DNA of 56,687 nucleotides from Azospirillum sp. 47_25 (GCA_001917125.1 MNTU01000043.1:1-56687), one strand, 5' to 3'. Shown: positions 25,961-35,929, counted from the stretch's first letter. Translations and numbers: made by a program. Notes: generated by a model not told the origin, from the letters alone.

Positions 25961-25986
25961 TTATATACATTCCTGGAGGTATATAA
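25961..25986. promoter_or_regulatory. TetR/AcrR-type operator palindrome
   Basis: A perfect 8-bp inverted repeat TTATATAC-N10-GTATATAA begins 23 bp before the acrR-like ATG. It overlaps the likely promoter (TTGATT about 18-20 nt from TATATAAT on the minus strand). Size and position match operators of AcrR-type repressors. Confidence 0.7.
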
Positions 25987-26028
25987 ATCAATTTAGAAAA
26001 TTATACAAGCAAAATATTTAATAATTGA

Positions 26029-27633
26029 TTACTTGCGGCGGCAGCGGGCAAAGATATCCAGTTCCGGGTTATAAAGGCCGGTTTTGATGCCGCTCAGCCC
26101 CAGAACGGAGTGAAAAATGTTGTCCTGAGAATGCGGTTTATCGACCTGTTGCTGCAGACAGGCTTTGTCAATTTGGAAGTCGCGGGCAAAGGAATCGGGC
26201 ATCCAGACCAGAAACGGGATGTCTTTTTGAACCAGCGGCGCGGTTTTGTATGGAGCGGAATGCAGGAACATTCCGTTTTCGCCGAGAGATTCACCGTGGT
26301 CGGAAATGTAAATGAGAACAGTGTTGTAACGGTCAGAGAGAGAAGACAGCAGGTCTATCGTCTTGGCCAAAAACATACTGGTATAGTAAACGCTGTTATC
26401 ATAAACGTTTACCAAAGACTGCTGCGGACAATAAGGAAAATCTTTCTGGTGGCAGACCGGTTTGTAGAGTTCGGCTTCCGGCGGGTAGTGTTCCGAATAA
26501 GCGGGTCCGTGACTGCCGCGCTGGTGCAGAACAATAAAGGCATCGCGGTTATAGCTGTCGGCTTTTTCTGCCAGATTGTCAAGCATTACCTCGTCCAGGC
26601 AGAACTTTCCGGTTTTACAGGGATCTTCCAGCTCAACCCGGTCGCAGACGTTTTGACAGCCGGTATTGTTTTCACGCCACAGAACTTTATAGCCGACTTT
26701 TTCCAGAACGTCGAGCAGGTTTTCGGTGTAAGCCTCCGTGCCGGGAACAAAGCCTTTCTGCCCGCCGGCGGAAAAAGTGCAGGGGACAGAGACGGCGGTT
26801 GAGGTGCCGCAGGAGAATGTCTGCTTATAATAGACGATGTCTTTGAGGTAAGGCGTCAGCGGCGCATTGGTCGGACGTTCATAGCCGCGCAGCGAGAAGT
26901 TGGCTGCCCGGGCGGTTTCACCCATAACGAAGACAAAGAGATTTTTCTTGTCGTTTTTCCAGTAGCGGTTCAGGGTGGCGTCTTCCGCTATTTTAACCAA
27001 ATCAGGCAAAGGGCGCGCTTTGATTTTGATTACGGAAATGATTGAACCGATATAATTTGAGGGCGTCAGGTAATAACGCAAATTGCGGTTGCTGCGGAGA
27101 AAGGCATCGGTTGCGGCAAAATTGCCGAGCATGATTGCCGCAATCAGGGCGACGGCCCCGCCGGCGGCGGCAAACTGCCGTTTCAGCGGCGTCGGAGAAA
27201 CCCGGGTTTTGCAGATGAGCCAGGCCGGAAAGATGCCGAAGAACAGCATAATCAAAATCAGTTTCGGGCTGAGCAGGTCACGTACCTCATAAACATCCGT
27301 TTGCAGGACGTTCAGAAACATAATTTTATCCAGAGCCGCGTTATAAATAAACATAAAGTAAAAGGCGAGGGCATTGAGCAGGCATAAGGTGACGGCCAGC
27401 GGTTTACGGGTGTGTTTGTGAAACAGCAGCGAAACGGCAATGAAGAGCGTCATCCAGATGCAAACAAACACGCAGCCCAAAAACAGAAAGCCTGATTGGT
27501 ATTCCGCCGCATGTTTGAAAAAAACGGCATTGTAAAGAACAACGGTCAGCAGTGAATAAACAAGATTGAAGCGGAGGCTGTCAACGTTAAAGAAAAACGG
27601 ACGTTTCAAAAAAGTCAGAAGGCGTTTGAGCAT
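26029..27633 (-). CDS. eptA: lipid A phosphoethanolamine transferase (EptA/MCR family)
   Basis: A 534-residue inner-membrane enzyme with five N-terminal spans (residues about 25-175) and a periplasmic alkaline-phosphatase-like domain. The metal residue is Glu239 in V-M-G-E-T, the nucleophilic Thr lies in S-C-G-T-S-T-A-V-S-V-P-C (residues 274-285), and I-S-D-H-G-E-S appears later; paired cysteines fit the family's disulfides. It transfers phosphoethanolamine from phosphatidylethanolamine to lipid A, lowering surface charge and usually polymyxin susceptibility. It lies 13 nt after hdaA at the end of the flagellar/cckA operon and next to the efflux operon. No mobile element flanks it, so it looks chromosomal. 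Confidence 0.93.
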   Translation of the reverse strand: MLKRLLTFLKRPFFFNVDSLRFNLVYSLLTVVLYNAVFFKHAAEYQSGFLFLGCVFVCIWMTLFIAVSLLFHKHTRKPLAVTLCLLNALAFYFMFIYNAALDKIMFLNVLQTDVYEVRDLLSPKLILIMLFFGIFPAWLICKTRVSPTPLKRQFAAAGGAVALIAAIMLGNFAATDAFLRSNRNLRYYLTPSNYIGSIISVIKIKARPLPDLVKIAEDATLNRYWKNDKKNLFVFVMGETARAANFSLRGYERPTNAPLTPYLKDIVYYKQTFSCGTSTAVSVPCTFSAGGQKGFVPGTEAYTENLLDVLEKVGYKVLWRENNTGCQNVCDRVELEDPCKTGKFCLDEVMLDNLAEKADSYNRDAFIVLHQRGSHGPAYSEHYPPEAELYKPVCHQKDFPYCPQQSLVNVYDNSVYYTSMFLAKTIDLLSSLSDRYNTVLIYISDHGESLGENGMFLHSAPYKTAPLVQKDIPFLVWMPDSFARDFQIDKACLQQQVDKPHSQDNIFHSVLGLSGIKTGLYNPELDIFARCRRK

Positions 27634-27646
27634 GGTTAGTCTTTCT

Positions 27647-28375
27647 TCAGGCGAAAAGTTCGCCCTGGTGGTTATCGTTTAAAACGCTGAGCGCCTCTTT
27701 GACAATGGCAATTGAGACGGCTCTTTTGCGGGCCAGTGAAATGCTGTCGATTTCGGCCACCAGTTTACGGGCATAAGCGAAGGAACGCTGCATGTTGGAA
27801 ATAATGTAACCGATTATTTCCGGAGCGACCATTATCTGGCGGTCGGTAAACAATTTAAGTATCAGGGCCGAAAGCATTTCGTCATCGGGTTCGTTTATCG
27901 CGACGGAGGGGACAATATTCATCCGCGATTGCAGGTCAGGGAGTGCAAAGTGTGTGCGTGCCGGAGCCTGACGGGCGGTGAAAAGAATGTTTCCGCCTTC
28001 ATTGCGATAATGATTGTATAAATGAAAAAGCGCCTCGTTATCAACCTCTTCGCTTAATTCTTCCACAATTAAACACCGGCAGATGTCAAAGAGTTGCAGC
28101 GTTTCAAAGTTTATATCTTTTGCGCGTATGGCGGGGATTTTATACGGCCAGTGCGTCAGATTGGCGACATTGTGGGCAAACATAGTGGCCAAGTGCGTTT
28201 TGCCGCAGCCTTCGGGACCATAAATGCAAACGGCGAAAAAGGGCCAGTCCGGCCAGGCATCAACCAGTTTGAATGCTTCATAATTACAGGCGGCAACCAT
28301 AAAATCCTCTTTTCCCAGGTATGGTTCGGGAGTAAATTCGAAGGGAAGCTGTCCGGTCAGATTTGCGTTGTTCAT
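27647..28375 (-). CDS. hdaA: HdaA, regulatory inactivator of DnaA
   Basis: A 242-residue DnaA-like AAA+ protein without the DNA-binding domain IV. It starts with the clamp-binding Q-L-P-F-E-F segment at residues 9-14. The Walker A is G-P-E-G-C-G-K-T-H near 54, with a degenerate Walker B (L-I-V-E-E-L) and a sensor/lid region. Alphaproteobacterial HdaA works with the replication clamp to stimulate ATP hydrolysis by DnaA and prevent over-initiation. It starts 8 nt after cckA. Confidence 0.9.
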   Translation of the reverse strand: MNNANLTGQLPFEFTPEPYLGKEDFMVAACNYEAFKLVDAWPDWPFFAVCIYGPEGCGKTHLATMFAHNVANLTHWPYKIPAIRAKDINFETLQLFDICRCLIVEELSEEVDNEALFHLYNHYRNEGGNILFTARQAPARTHFALPDLQSRMNIVPSVAINEPDDEMLSALILKLFTDRQIMVAPEIIGYIISNMQRSFAYARKLVAEIDSISLARKRAVSIAIVKEALSVLNDNHQGELFA

Positions 28376-28383
28376 CTTTTTTC

Positions 28384-31032
28384 CTATTTTTGATTCAAAA
28401 CGTCAAAAACCTTTTTGGTCAGGTCGCCGAGGCTGAACGGTTTGGCCATGAACTCAAAGTCCTGTGAGGAGGCAAGTTCGCGGCGGGCAATCTCTTCGGA
28501 ATAGCCCGAGGCCAAAATGATTTTGATTGCCGGTATTTTGCGGCGGACAATGCCGGCAAGTTCGGCACCGCTCATTCCCGGCATGACCATATCGGTAATC
28601 AGGAGATTAAAAGCGGTGTCTTTTTCTAACTGCTCTAGCGCATTTTCGGCGGAATTGCAACCGATTACTTCATAGCCTTTCTTTTTCAGCGCCCGCATGG
28701 CAAAAGTGCGAACCGAATCCTCGTCTTCAACAAACAGAATACGGATATTTTCGTCTTGCGGCCCGGTGTTTTGTCCGCGGTCAATGGCTGAGACGTTGAG
28801 GCCGAAAATCAGTTTCTGGTTAACGGCAACCGGCGACGTGCGCTTTTCCCGGACGGTAAGCACGGGAGTGCCGTCTTTGGCGGTAATCGGTTCCTTGGCG
28901 TCCTGATCCGGGATTTCGTCCTCGTCGGCATTGCTGTCAAAGCGGGGCAGGTGAATTGAGAAAGTCGTTCCCTTGCCGAGGATGCTGTTTACTTTAATGA
29001 AACCTTCGGTCTGGCGGACAATGCCGTAAACCATGGCAAGGCCGAGGCCGGTGCCGGAGCCGACGATGTTTTGTTTGGTGGAGAAGAAAGGTTCAAAAAT
29101 CCGGCTCAGATTTTCTTTAGGAATGCCGCAGCCGGTATCGGTGACGTCGATTACGACGAATTCGCCGGGTTTTATGGTGTCGGTGCCGAATTGGTAAGGC
29201 GCAGCCAGCGTTTCAACACGGGTGGCAATCGTGAGTGTGCCGTTGCCGTTAATGGCGTCTTTGGCATTAACGGCCAGATTAATGATAACCTGTGAAAATT
29301 GGACGGGGTCAACCCTGATAAAGCCCAAATCGCTGCCATGGCAGAATTTGAGGGTAATCTGCTCGCCGAGAATGCGTTTGAGCATATGGCTGAGTTCAAC
29401 AAAATTTTCGGTTACGTCAATCAGTTTCGGTTTCAGCGGCTGTTTGCGTGAAAAGGCCAGCAGCTGACGCACCAGTCCGGCCGCACGGTTGGCATTTTGT
29501 TTGATTTGGATTAAATCGGTAAACGAGGGGTCGCCGACGCCGTGCCGCTGCAACAACAGATCGCAGAAGCCGATCATTGCGGTCAAAAGGTTGTTGAAGT
29601 CGTGGGCAACGCCGCCGGCCAGCTGTCCCATAGCCTGCATTTTTTGAGCCTGGGCAAATTGCATTTCAAGGTTTTTCTGCTGAGTGGCATCAATCAGGTA
29701 AATGACAATGCCGTCGATTTGTTCCGGGTGGGTGGAATGCAGCTTCTGCATCGGACTGAGGTAAACGGTGGCAATGCGTTCGATTTTATCCAGAGTTATG
29801 TGAACGTCCAGCGCTTTGGAAAGCTGGGAAGTGCCGTTGACGGCACGAATTTCCCGTTTCAGGATTTCGACGTCTTCCGCCCTGATATAGTCAAAAATGC
29901 GGTGGTTGATGATTTGCGGTTTGCTGCGGTCAAGGAATTTTTCAACGGCAGCGTTGCAGTCTTTTATTTCTCCTTCCGGCGAGACAAAGGCTATGCCGAC
30001 AGGGGCAAAATTAAACAGCCAGCTGATTTCGTCCAGCGAGTGCTCCAGATTTTGTTTCAGATCACGGTCGGAGGGGATGTCTTTGACCGTGGCGCCGCGG
30101 AATTTGATGTTTTTATCGTCGCGGAAGCTTTCCTGCGCCACAAAGTATTCCTTGCTTTCATTGTCGGCGCCGATGAGGTAAAGGTTACCGCGCCAAAGAG
30201 GCTGTTTGGCCGGCAGTTCGCTGTGGGGGCTCAGAAAACGCCAGAGATTTTCGCCGGTGATTTCTTCCCGGTCATACCCCAGAGAGTTGGCAAAGGCATG
30301 ATTGCAATATTCAATGCGGTAATCTTCGTTGCAAGTATAGAGCCCGACGGGAAGGTAATCCAAAAAGTCGTGCAGGGATTTGCGTTCTTCCTGAAAAACC
30401 TGTTCCATATTCTTGCGGGCGGTGATGTCTTCTATACGCCAGAGCAGGTAGGTGTATTTTTTGATGGCTTTGACAGAAAAGCGGCCTTCGAAAATGTCGG
30501 TTTTTTTGAGGTAAAGCGGTTTGACGCTGATGGTAAACCATTCTTCGGAGGCGAATATTTTAGCGTCATCGTGACGCTGATTGAGAGCCAGTGTTACTTT
30601 TTCCCGCGTCAGGTCAGCACAGGCGGCTTTCAGTCGATGAAAGGCAGTGCGGTTGGCATCCTGTGCCGAGAGATGTTTTTCCAGATAGGCGAGCAGGGCT
30701 TCTCCGTGAAACATTTCTTCCGCCGCTTCGTTTTGCAGTACCGGTTCGCCGTCAGGATTGTCAATGCGGATGATTTCATCATCGTTGCGGATGATTTCGT
30801 TGGCGAATCCGCCGTATGTAATGGCTTCTTCGGCGGCGGTAATGGTTTTAATCGTTTGCAGCAGGCAGCAGACGGTGGTGAGAATAAAAGTAAACACCAA
30901 CAGAAGCCGATATTCCGGATACATCAAAAACAAAACCAGCGCAACGGTCAGCCCGATAAGGGCATAGGCCAGCCAAATCAACCGCTTTTGGAGCAATTTA
31001 TCGGGTCTGGGGGTTCTTAAGCTGCATAACAT
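28384..31032 (-). CDS. cckA: hybrid histidine kinase CckA (cell-cycle kinase)
   Basis: An 882-residue kinase. Two N-terminal spans (residues about 18-60) are followed by three PAS-like regions (about 75-205, 220-320, 335-455). The H-box [14 protein letters not shown] has the phospho-accepting His near 477. Next come the HATPase_c domain (N-, G1- and G2-boxes in D-T-G-C-G-I-P and [10 protein letters not shown]) and a C-terminal receiver with phospho-Asp near 814 ([10 protein letters not shown]). CckA phosphorylates CtrA and CpdR through ChpT. The ATG at 31032 has a GAGG site at 9 nt. An upstream TTG in the same frame is possible but has no ribosome site. It overlaps the end of flhB. Confidence 0.93.
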   Translation of the reverse strand: MLCSLRTPRPDKLLQKRLIWLAYALIGLTVALVLFLMYPEYRLLLVFTFILTTVCCLLQTIKTITAAEEAITYGGFANEIIRNDDEIIRIDNPDGEPVLQNEAAEEMFHGEALLAYLEKHLSAQDANRTAFHRLKAACADLTREKVTLALNQRHDDAKIFASEEWFTISVKPLYLKKTDIFEGRFSVKAIKKYTYLLWRIEDITARKNMEQVFQEERKSLHDFLDYLPVGLYTCNEDYRIEYCNHAFANSLGYDREEITGENLWRFLSPHSELPAKQPLWRGNLYLIGADNESKEYFVAQESFRDDKNIKFRGATVKDIPSDRDLKQNLEHSLDEISWLFNFAPVGIAFVSPEGEIKDCNAAVEKFLDRSKPQIINHRIFDYIRAEDVEILKREIRAVNGTSQLSKALDVHITLDKIERIATVYLSPMQKLHSTHPEQIDGIVIYLIDATQQKNLEMQFAQAQKMQAMGQLAGGVAHDFNNLLTAMIGFCDLLLQRHGVGDPSFTDLIQIKQNANRAAGLVRQLLAFSRKQPLKPKLIDVTENFVELSHMLKRILGEQITLKFCHGSDLGFIRVDPVQFSQVIINLAVNAKDAINGNGTLTIATRVETLAAPYQFGTDTIKPGEFVVIDVTDTGCGIPKENLSRIFEPFFSTKQNIVGSGTGLGLAMVYGIVRQTEGFIKVNSILGKGTTFSIHLPRFDSNADEDEIPDQDAKEPITAKDGTPVLTVREKRTSPVAVNQKLIFGLNVSAIDRGQNTGPQDENIRILFVEDEDSVRTFAMRALKKKGYEVIGCNSAENALEQLEKDTAFNLLITDMVMPGMSGAELAGIVRRKIPAIKIILASGYSEEIARRELASSQDFEFMAKPFSLGDLTKKVFDVLNQK

Positions 31033-32074
31033 ATCCAATAACCTCGGCAACGGCTTTAAAGTGTTCAGACGGAATCATCTGGTCAATTTCAACGGAAGCA
31101 AACAAAGCACGGGCCAAAGGCGGGTTTTCAACCACCGGGACTTCGTTTTCTTCCGCAATTTCGCGGATTTTCAGGGCGATGTTGTCCAAACCTTTGGCAA
31201 CAACCACCGGCGCATCCATTTTATCCATTTTATATTCCAGCGCAACAGCATAATGCGTCGGGTTGACAATTACCACATCGGCGCGGGGAACGGCATCCAT
31301 CATACGGTGGCGCGCGCGTTCCATACGAATCTGGCGGATGCGCGATTTAACCAGCGGATCACCTTCCATTTGTTTATATTCGTCTTTGACTTCCTGTTTG
31401 GTCATGCGCAGTTTTTTCAAATGCGTATATTTCTGGTAGGCAAAGTCGGCAACGGCAATAACCAGAACGGCAATAACCACGGTAAAAATCAATAATACCA
31501 CAACTTTATGAATAAAAGCTAAAATCGCCGTCGTTTCCATGGTGGGCATCAGGTTGGCTTTGTCGAGATAAGGACGGATGACGAGAATCGAGATGAACGC
31601 AATGACGGTGATTTTAACGATGCCTTTTAAACTTTCGACGATTTTTTTCATATTGATGAATTTGGGCAGGGCGGCAAAAATGTTAAGTTTGTTCCAGTCG
31701 GGTTCCAGCTTTTTGGGGGCAAAAACAAATCCGGTCTGGGCGATGCTGGCGAAAACGCCGAGCAGCATGAAAACGGCAAAGGGAATTGCAAGAATTTTAA
31801 ATAACCCGAGCACTACATGAATCAGCAGCAGGCGGATGTGCCGGGCATCGGTGGGAATGGACTCCGGATTTTCAATGAAAGGGAGAGAGAGCTGATAGAA
31901 CCATTTCATCAGAATCGGCAGTAAAAGCCAGACGACGAAGAGCATGCCCAGCAGCATCAGAAAACTTTTGGCGTCTTGAGAGAGGGCAACATCGCCTTCC
32001 TCTTTGGCCTTGGATATTTTTCGTTCCGACGGTTCTTCTGTTTTGGAGGCTTCGTCGTCGTCTTCGGCAACCAT
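30998..32074 (-). CDS. flhB: flagellar export protein FlhB
   Basis: At 358 residues it is the usual length. Four transmembrane spans (about 35-210) are followed by the cytoplasmic domain with the autocleavage site N-P-T-H (V-I-V-N-P-T-H-Y-A-V-A-L near residue 270). FlhB is the export-gate subunit that switches secretion from hook to filament substrates. The charged N-terminus (E-D-D-D-E-A-S-K-T-E-E-P-S-E-R-K) is typical. It follows fliR, and its end overlaps the cckA start by 35 bp. Confidence 0.95.
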   Translation of the reverse strand: MVAEDDDEASKTEEPSERKISKAKEEGDVALSQDAKSFLMLLGMLFVVWLLLPILMKWFYQLSLPFIENPESIPTDARHIRLLLIHVVLGLFKILAIPFAVFMLLGVFASIAQTGFVFAPKKLEPDWNKLNIFAALPKFINMKKIVESLKGIVKITVIAFISILVIRPYLDKANLMPTMETTAILAFIHKVVVLLIFTVVIAVLVIAVADFAYQKYTHLKKLRMTKQEVKDEYKQMEGDPLVKSRIRQIRMERARHRMMDAVPRADVVIVNPTHYAVALEYKMDKMDAPVVVAKGLDNIALKIREIAEENEVPVVENPPLARALFASVEIDQMIPSEHFKAVAEVIGYVMQLKNPQTR

Positions 32075-32086
32075 GATTCCTCCTTT

Positions 32087-32842
32087 TTAACGTACAAACC
32101 GCAACAGACCCTCTTCATAGTATTTGAGAAACCAGAGGATCATGATCGGAGTGGTGATGAACAGCAGTCCCAGTCCCAGATAAATTTGCAGAGGGAGGGA
32201 CAAAAAGAAAATGTTTAACTGCGGCATCAGGCGTGAAACCAGTCCCATGCCGACATAAAAAACAAGCGAGAAGGCAATGAACGGCGAGCCGATTTTGAAG
32301 CCCATGATAAAACTTTGGTTCAGAGTTTGGCTCATGTAGTCGGAGAAATCGCCGACCGGCAGGGATGAGGCGACCGGAAACAGACGGTAACTGTCAATTA
32401 CGGCGCTGAGCATCAGGTGGTGTATATCGGTAATGAAAATGACGGTCAGGGCCAAAACGCTCAGGAAGGTTTCAATTACGATGCTTTGGGTTTGAAAGGC
32501 GGGATCGAAAATCTGAGCGTTGGAAAAGCCGATGGCCTGGCCGATAAAGTTGCCGCAAAGACTCAGAGCGGAGAATAAAATCTGCATGGCTAACCCGAAG
32601 AAAACGCCGTAAGTGATTTCAAACAAATACATTTTTATTGCGTCCGGCAGGTCGGAAGGCTGAGGCGGCAGCTGATCATTCAGAAACGGAACCAATACGA
32701 CACTGACGGCAAGGGCAATCGACAGGCGCTGGCGCATATTGACATAAGAGGCTGAAAAACCCGGCATTAACATAATTGCCGAGCCGATGCGCAGAAAGAC
32801 GAGAATGAATTTGAAGATTTCCTGATTAAGAAGCTGAGCCAT
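32087..32842 (-). CDS. fliR: flagellar biosynthesis protein FliR
   Basis: A 251-residue protein with six spans and the family pattern F-x-R-I-G-S-A-I-M-L-M-P-G-F near the N-terminus and P-Q-L-N-I-F-F-L-S-L-P-L-Q-I near 200. It is part of the FliPQR export channel in the flagellar base. The ATG at 32842 lies 2 nt after the fliQ stop; an upstream TTG (32848) would overlap fliQ. FliP is not encoded in this window. Confidence 0.95.
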   Translation of the reverse strand: MAQLLNQEIFKFILVFLRIGSAIMLMPGFSASYVNMRQRLSIALAVSVVLVPFLNDQLPPQPSDLPDAIKMYLFEITYGVFFGLAMQILFSALSLCGNFIGQAIGFSNAQIFDPAFQTQSIVIETFLSVLALTVIFITDIHHLMLSAVIDSYRLFPVASSLPVGDFSDYMSQTLNQSFIMGFKIGSPFIAFSLVFYVGMGLVSRLMPQLNIFFLSLPLQIYLGLGLLFITTPIMILWFLKYYEEGLLRFVR

Positions 32843-32844
32843 TG

Positions 32845-33111
32845 TCAACCGCCGTTGATTATCTTGTCAAACAGGGTGTCAGTCAGCATTTGCATCTGAT
32901 TCAGCATGAAAGGGAAAAGCAAGATGATGGTGACAAACACACCGAGAATTTTGGGAACGAAAGCCAGCGTCATTTCCTGAATTTGCGTCAGAGCCTGAAA
33001 AATGCCGACGATCAGGCCGATAAACAGCGCAACCAGCAAAACTGGCGTAACCACTTTTACCAGTGTGAAAATCGCTTCGCGGGAAATATCCAGGACTTCA
33101 ACTTCATTCAT
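32845..33111 (-). CDS. fliQ: flagellar biosynthesis protein FliQ
   Basis: At 88 residues with two spans it is the full family length. The conserved Q-A-L-T-Q-I-Q-E-x-T-L-x-F-V-P-K loop lies near residues 38-53. It is a channel subunit of the flagellar export gate with FliP and FliR. It follows the GH114-like gene by 9 nt. Confidence 0.95.
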   Translation of the reverse strand: MNEVEVLDISREAIFTLVKVVTPVLLVALFIGLIVGIFQALTQIQEMTLAFVPKILGVFVTIILLFPFMLNQMQMLTDTLFDKIINGG

Positions 33112-33120
33112 GTGCGGATC

Positions 33121-34239
33121 CTATTCAAGCGGGGTTAAGTTTTCAAAGTAGCGGTGGTTTTCCAATCCGGTAAGAAAAGCGCCGTCGTAGCCGGATTTGA
33201 TAATTCCCTGAAAATAACGGGACATATAGTTTTTCCACTCATTGTCCCAATAACGGGTTATTACTCCGCGCGGTTCAACGAAAGAGGCGCGGACCAGCCA
33301 GTCGGGAGAGCCGATTTTCCAACTGTTGTTCCAATAATAATCGGTGTCTTTGGCTTCGGTAACGCTGAAACGGGCTAGCAGCTGCCGGCGGGTGCCGTTT
33401 TTTTTGTATTTCATTGCATTGATTTCTTCCGGCGTAAAAGGCTGGCGCTGCCGAAAATAAGGTTCAATGACGACAACGTCATAATTGGAAGCTCGGACGG
33501 CTTCAATGAAATCGTTTTTATCGGCATAGAGGTCGTCTTTAAGCAGGAATGAGATATTTTGGGCCGATTTCAGGTCAAAGATGTTTTCGGCATTTTCTTT
33601 GATAATCGGCTGAGCGGCAATTTTGCGGAAAGCTTTGTCGCTGCGAAGAAAGCCGTAAAAGGGAATTTTCTCTTTCAACGAGGCGCTTATCGCCCGGTCG
33701 AACGCGCGGCCGTTAGGGCAAAGGTCAACGGAAAAAGCTTTTATTCCGTTTTGAACAATGACCGGATTAAGCGGAAACTTTTGGCAAAAATGATTGTTGA
33801 CGACAACGGCGTCAATTGATTTGAGATATTTGGCCGATCTTCCGCCGACCAAAGGTTCGAATTCGGGTGAGGTTTGTTTCAAATTCAGCAAAAAAGACGG
33901 GTCGGACACGTCTTCACCGTTGTTGTGCGCTTTCAGGTAGCCGTCCAAGTGATATTCCCACAGGCTGCGGGTGAGCAGATCCTGCCCCTCATGGACCATT
34001 ATCTGGAAATCCGGCCGGTTGGCTTTGGCATAGTTTGAAAGAGCTATAACGTTTTCGCGCAGCAGGTCACGATAATTTTTTATCGAGTGCGGCGGTACGT
34101 CGATGCTCAGCAGCTTTTCTTCCGGAGTATAGGGATGTGCTTCATCAAAGCCGTATAAACCGGCATGAGCGCTTATCGGAAAGACAAGCGCCGCCAGCAA
34201 TAAAGCGGATGTCAGTTTTCTAGGTGATGACATCGGCAT
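33121..34239 (-). CDS. exported GH114/TM1410-like glycoside hydrolase homologue
   Basis: A 372-residue protein with a signal peptide (residues 1-26, ending A-H-A-G). The C-terminal part (R-Y-W-D-N-E-W-K-N-Y..., then G-Y-D-G-A-F-L-T-G-L-E-N) matches the pattern of TM1410/GH114 endo-alpha-1,4-polygalactosaminidase-like proteins. In these the strand normally reads G-x-x-L-D; here Thr replaces the Asp, so activity is uncertain. It may act on an exopolysaccharide or on a glycan made from the sugar phosphates of the preceding pgm gene. The start at 34239 overlaps the pgm end by 20 bp and has a weak GGA site. Confidence 0.7.
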   Translation of the reverse strand: MPMSSPRKLTSALLLAALVFPISAHAGLYGFDEAHPYTPEEKLLSIDVPPHSIKNYRDLLRENVIALSNYAKANRPDFQIMVHEGQDLLTRSLWEYHLDGYLKAHNNGEDVSDPSFLLNLKQTSPEFEPLVGGRSAKYLKSIDAVVVNNHFCQKFPLNPVIVQNGIKAFSVDLCPNGRAFDRAISASLKEKIPFYGFLRSDKAFRKIAAQPIIKENAENIFDLKSAQNISFLLKDDLYADKNDFIEAVRASNYDVVVIEPYFRQRQPFTPEEINAMKYKKNGTRRQLLARFSVTEAKDTDYYWNNSWKIGSPDWLVRASFVEPRGVITRYWDNEWKNYMSRYFQGIIKSGYDGAFLTGLENHRYFENLTPLE

Positions 34240-35839
34240 GCTGTTTTCCGGTACGAGATGTGATTTCGGCAATGTCCATGGCAATTTCCAAAATCGGCTG
34301 CAACATTTTCTGTGGGTCTTCGTCAAGCTTGTTTTGCTCGTATTTTTCAAGGTAAACGCGCAGGGTGGCACCGCTGGAGCCGGTTCCGGACAGGCGGTAC
34401 ACAATACGGGAACCGTCGGCAAATTTGACAATCAGGCCGTTTTGGGTGGAAGAATGATCCACCGGGTCGTTATAGACGAAGGGTGCAGCTTCGGAGACAG
34501 TGTAGCCGTTGTAAATTTTGCCGTTGAGCGTCGGCAGTTTGGCTTCAAGGTCGGCCATAAATTTGTCGGCCACGGCGGTGTCCAGCCCTTCAAAGTCAAA
34601 ACGCATATAGTAACTGCGGCCGTATTTTTTCCAATGTTCGACGGTAATTTCTTCGACCGATTTGCCGGTGGCGGCAATGATGTTCAGCCAGAAAAGTATG
34701 GCCCAGATGCCGTCTTTTTCGCGGATATGCGCCGAGCCGGTGCCAAAGCTTTCTTCACCGCAGAAAGTGATCCGGCGGGAATCCATCAAATTGACGAAGT
34801 ATTTCCAGCCGGTAGGCACCTCGTAATAGCCGATGTCATGCGCTTTGGCGACACGGCTGACGGCCGTTGAGGTGGCGGCAGATTTGGCGACGCCGTAAAT
34901 ACCGTTTTTGTAAGCGGGAATCAGATTATAGTTGTCGGTCAGAATGGCCAGACTGTCTGACGGAGTTACGAAAAACTTTTTGCCCAAAATCATATTGCGG
35001 TCGCCGTCACCGTCGTTGGCACCGCCGAAATCAGGCGCTTCATCGGAGAACATCAGGTCAACCAGTTCTTTGGCGTAAACAAGATTGGGATCAGGGTGCA
35101 GGCCGCCGAAATCGGGAAGCGGGCGAGCATGAACGACACTGCCTTTTCGGGCACCGAGCAATTCTTCAAAAATGCGAACGGCATAAGGGCCGGTGACGGC
35201 GTTCATGGCATCAAAGCACATGGTGAAACCGTTGGCAAAAAGCTTTTTGATGGCCGGCAAATCAAAAATTTCCTGCATCATATTCACATAGTCAACAACG
35301 GGGTCGATAATTTCAATTTCCATACCGCAGACATTCTGTCGTCCGAGCCGTGAGAGGTCGATATCGGCAATGTCGCAGATTTTATATTCGCGGATTGATT
35401 TGGTGTTTTCATAAATCTTATCGGTTACCGAGCTGGGAACCTGTCCGCCGGTTTGGTTGGAATATTTGATGCCGAAGTCGCCGTCCGGGCCGCCGGGGTT
35501 GTGTGACGCAGAGAGAACAAAACCGCCGTCAAGTTTGTTTTTTAAAATGACATGAGAGCCGGCGGGGGTGGAAATAAAACCGTTTTGGCCGATAACCAGC
35601 TTTTTGACGCCGTTGGCCGCGGCCATTTTGATGATTTTTTGAATAGCAACGTCATTGTAAAAGCGTCCGTCGCCGCCGACCAAAAATGTTTTGTCATCCA
35701 GTTTGCCGATGGTGTTGAAAATGCTTTGCATAAAGTTTTCAACATAATTCGGCTGCATGGCGACCCGGGATTTTTTCCGCAGGCCGGCCGTTCCCATTTT
35801 CTGGTCGTTATAGGGCGTGGTCGAAATTGTTTTAATCAT
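34220..35839 (-). CDS. pgm: phosphoglucomutase
   Basis: A 539-residue alpha-D-phosphohexomutase of the eukaryotic/rhizobial type. The N-terminus reads T-T-P-Y-N-D-Q-K-M-G-T-A-G-L-R-K-K, with catalytic Ser in S-A-S-H-N-P-G-G near residue 110, metal loop D-G-D-G-D-R-N near 282 and sugar-binding G-E-E-S-F-G near 360. It interconverts glucose-1-P and glucose-6-P in the cytoplasm, supplying UDP-glucose for LPS and exopolysaccharide. It heads the minus-strand unit that continues into the GH114-like, fliQ, fliR and flhB genes. Confidence 0.95.
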   Translation of the reverse strand: MIKTISTTPYNDQKMGTAGLRKKSRVAMQPNYVENFMQSIFNTIGKLDDKTFLVGGDGRFYNDVAIQKIIKMAAANGVKKLVIGQNGFISTPAGSHVILKNKLDGGFVLSASHNPGGPDGDFGIKYSNQTGGQVPSSVTDKIYENTKSIREYKICDIADIDLSRLGRQNVCGMEIEIIDPVVDYVNMMQEIFDLPAIKKLFANGFTMCFDAMNAVTGPYAVRIFEELLGARKGSVVHARPLPDFGGLHPDPNLVYAKELVDLMFSDEAPDFGGANDGDGDRNMILGKKFFVTPSDSLAILTDNYNLIPAYKNGIYGVAKSAATSTAVSRVAKAHDIGYYEVPTGWKYFVNLMDSRRITFCGEESFGTGSAHIREKDGIWAILFWLNIIAATGKSVEEITVEHWKKYGRSYYMRFDFEGLDTAVADKFMADLEAKLPTLNGKIYNGYTVSEAAPFVYNDPVDHSSTQNGLIVKFADGSRIVYRLSGTGSSGATLRVYLEKYEQNKLDEDPQKMLQPILEIAMDIAEITSRTGKQHADVIT

Positions 35840-35917
35840 CGCTCATCCTTTGTTGTCTGACATAAAATTTATAACCGGAGTTTAGCACCTTCGCAGGTAA
35901 ACTCAAGCCTAAACATA

Positions 35918-35929
35918 GTTATTAATAAC
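35918..35929. repeat. 12-bp perfect palindrome GTTATTAATAAC
   Basis: It lies in the 92-bp spacer between the mipZ unit and pgm, directly downstream of a stop codon. It could be a regulator site for pgm; there is no supporting evidence beyond symmetry. Confidence 0.3.

Noticed and set aside
26029..27633. Mobile mcr-type resistance gene
   Set aside because: No insertion sequence, pap2-type gene or composition change flanks it; it lies in a chromosomal operon-like block.
29542..31020. Long open frame (492 codons) on the plus strand
   Set aside because: It is antisense to cckA, whose domains are unmistakable. It has no ribosome site or recognisable domain and is a by-product of codon bias.
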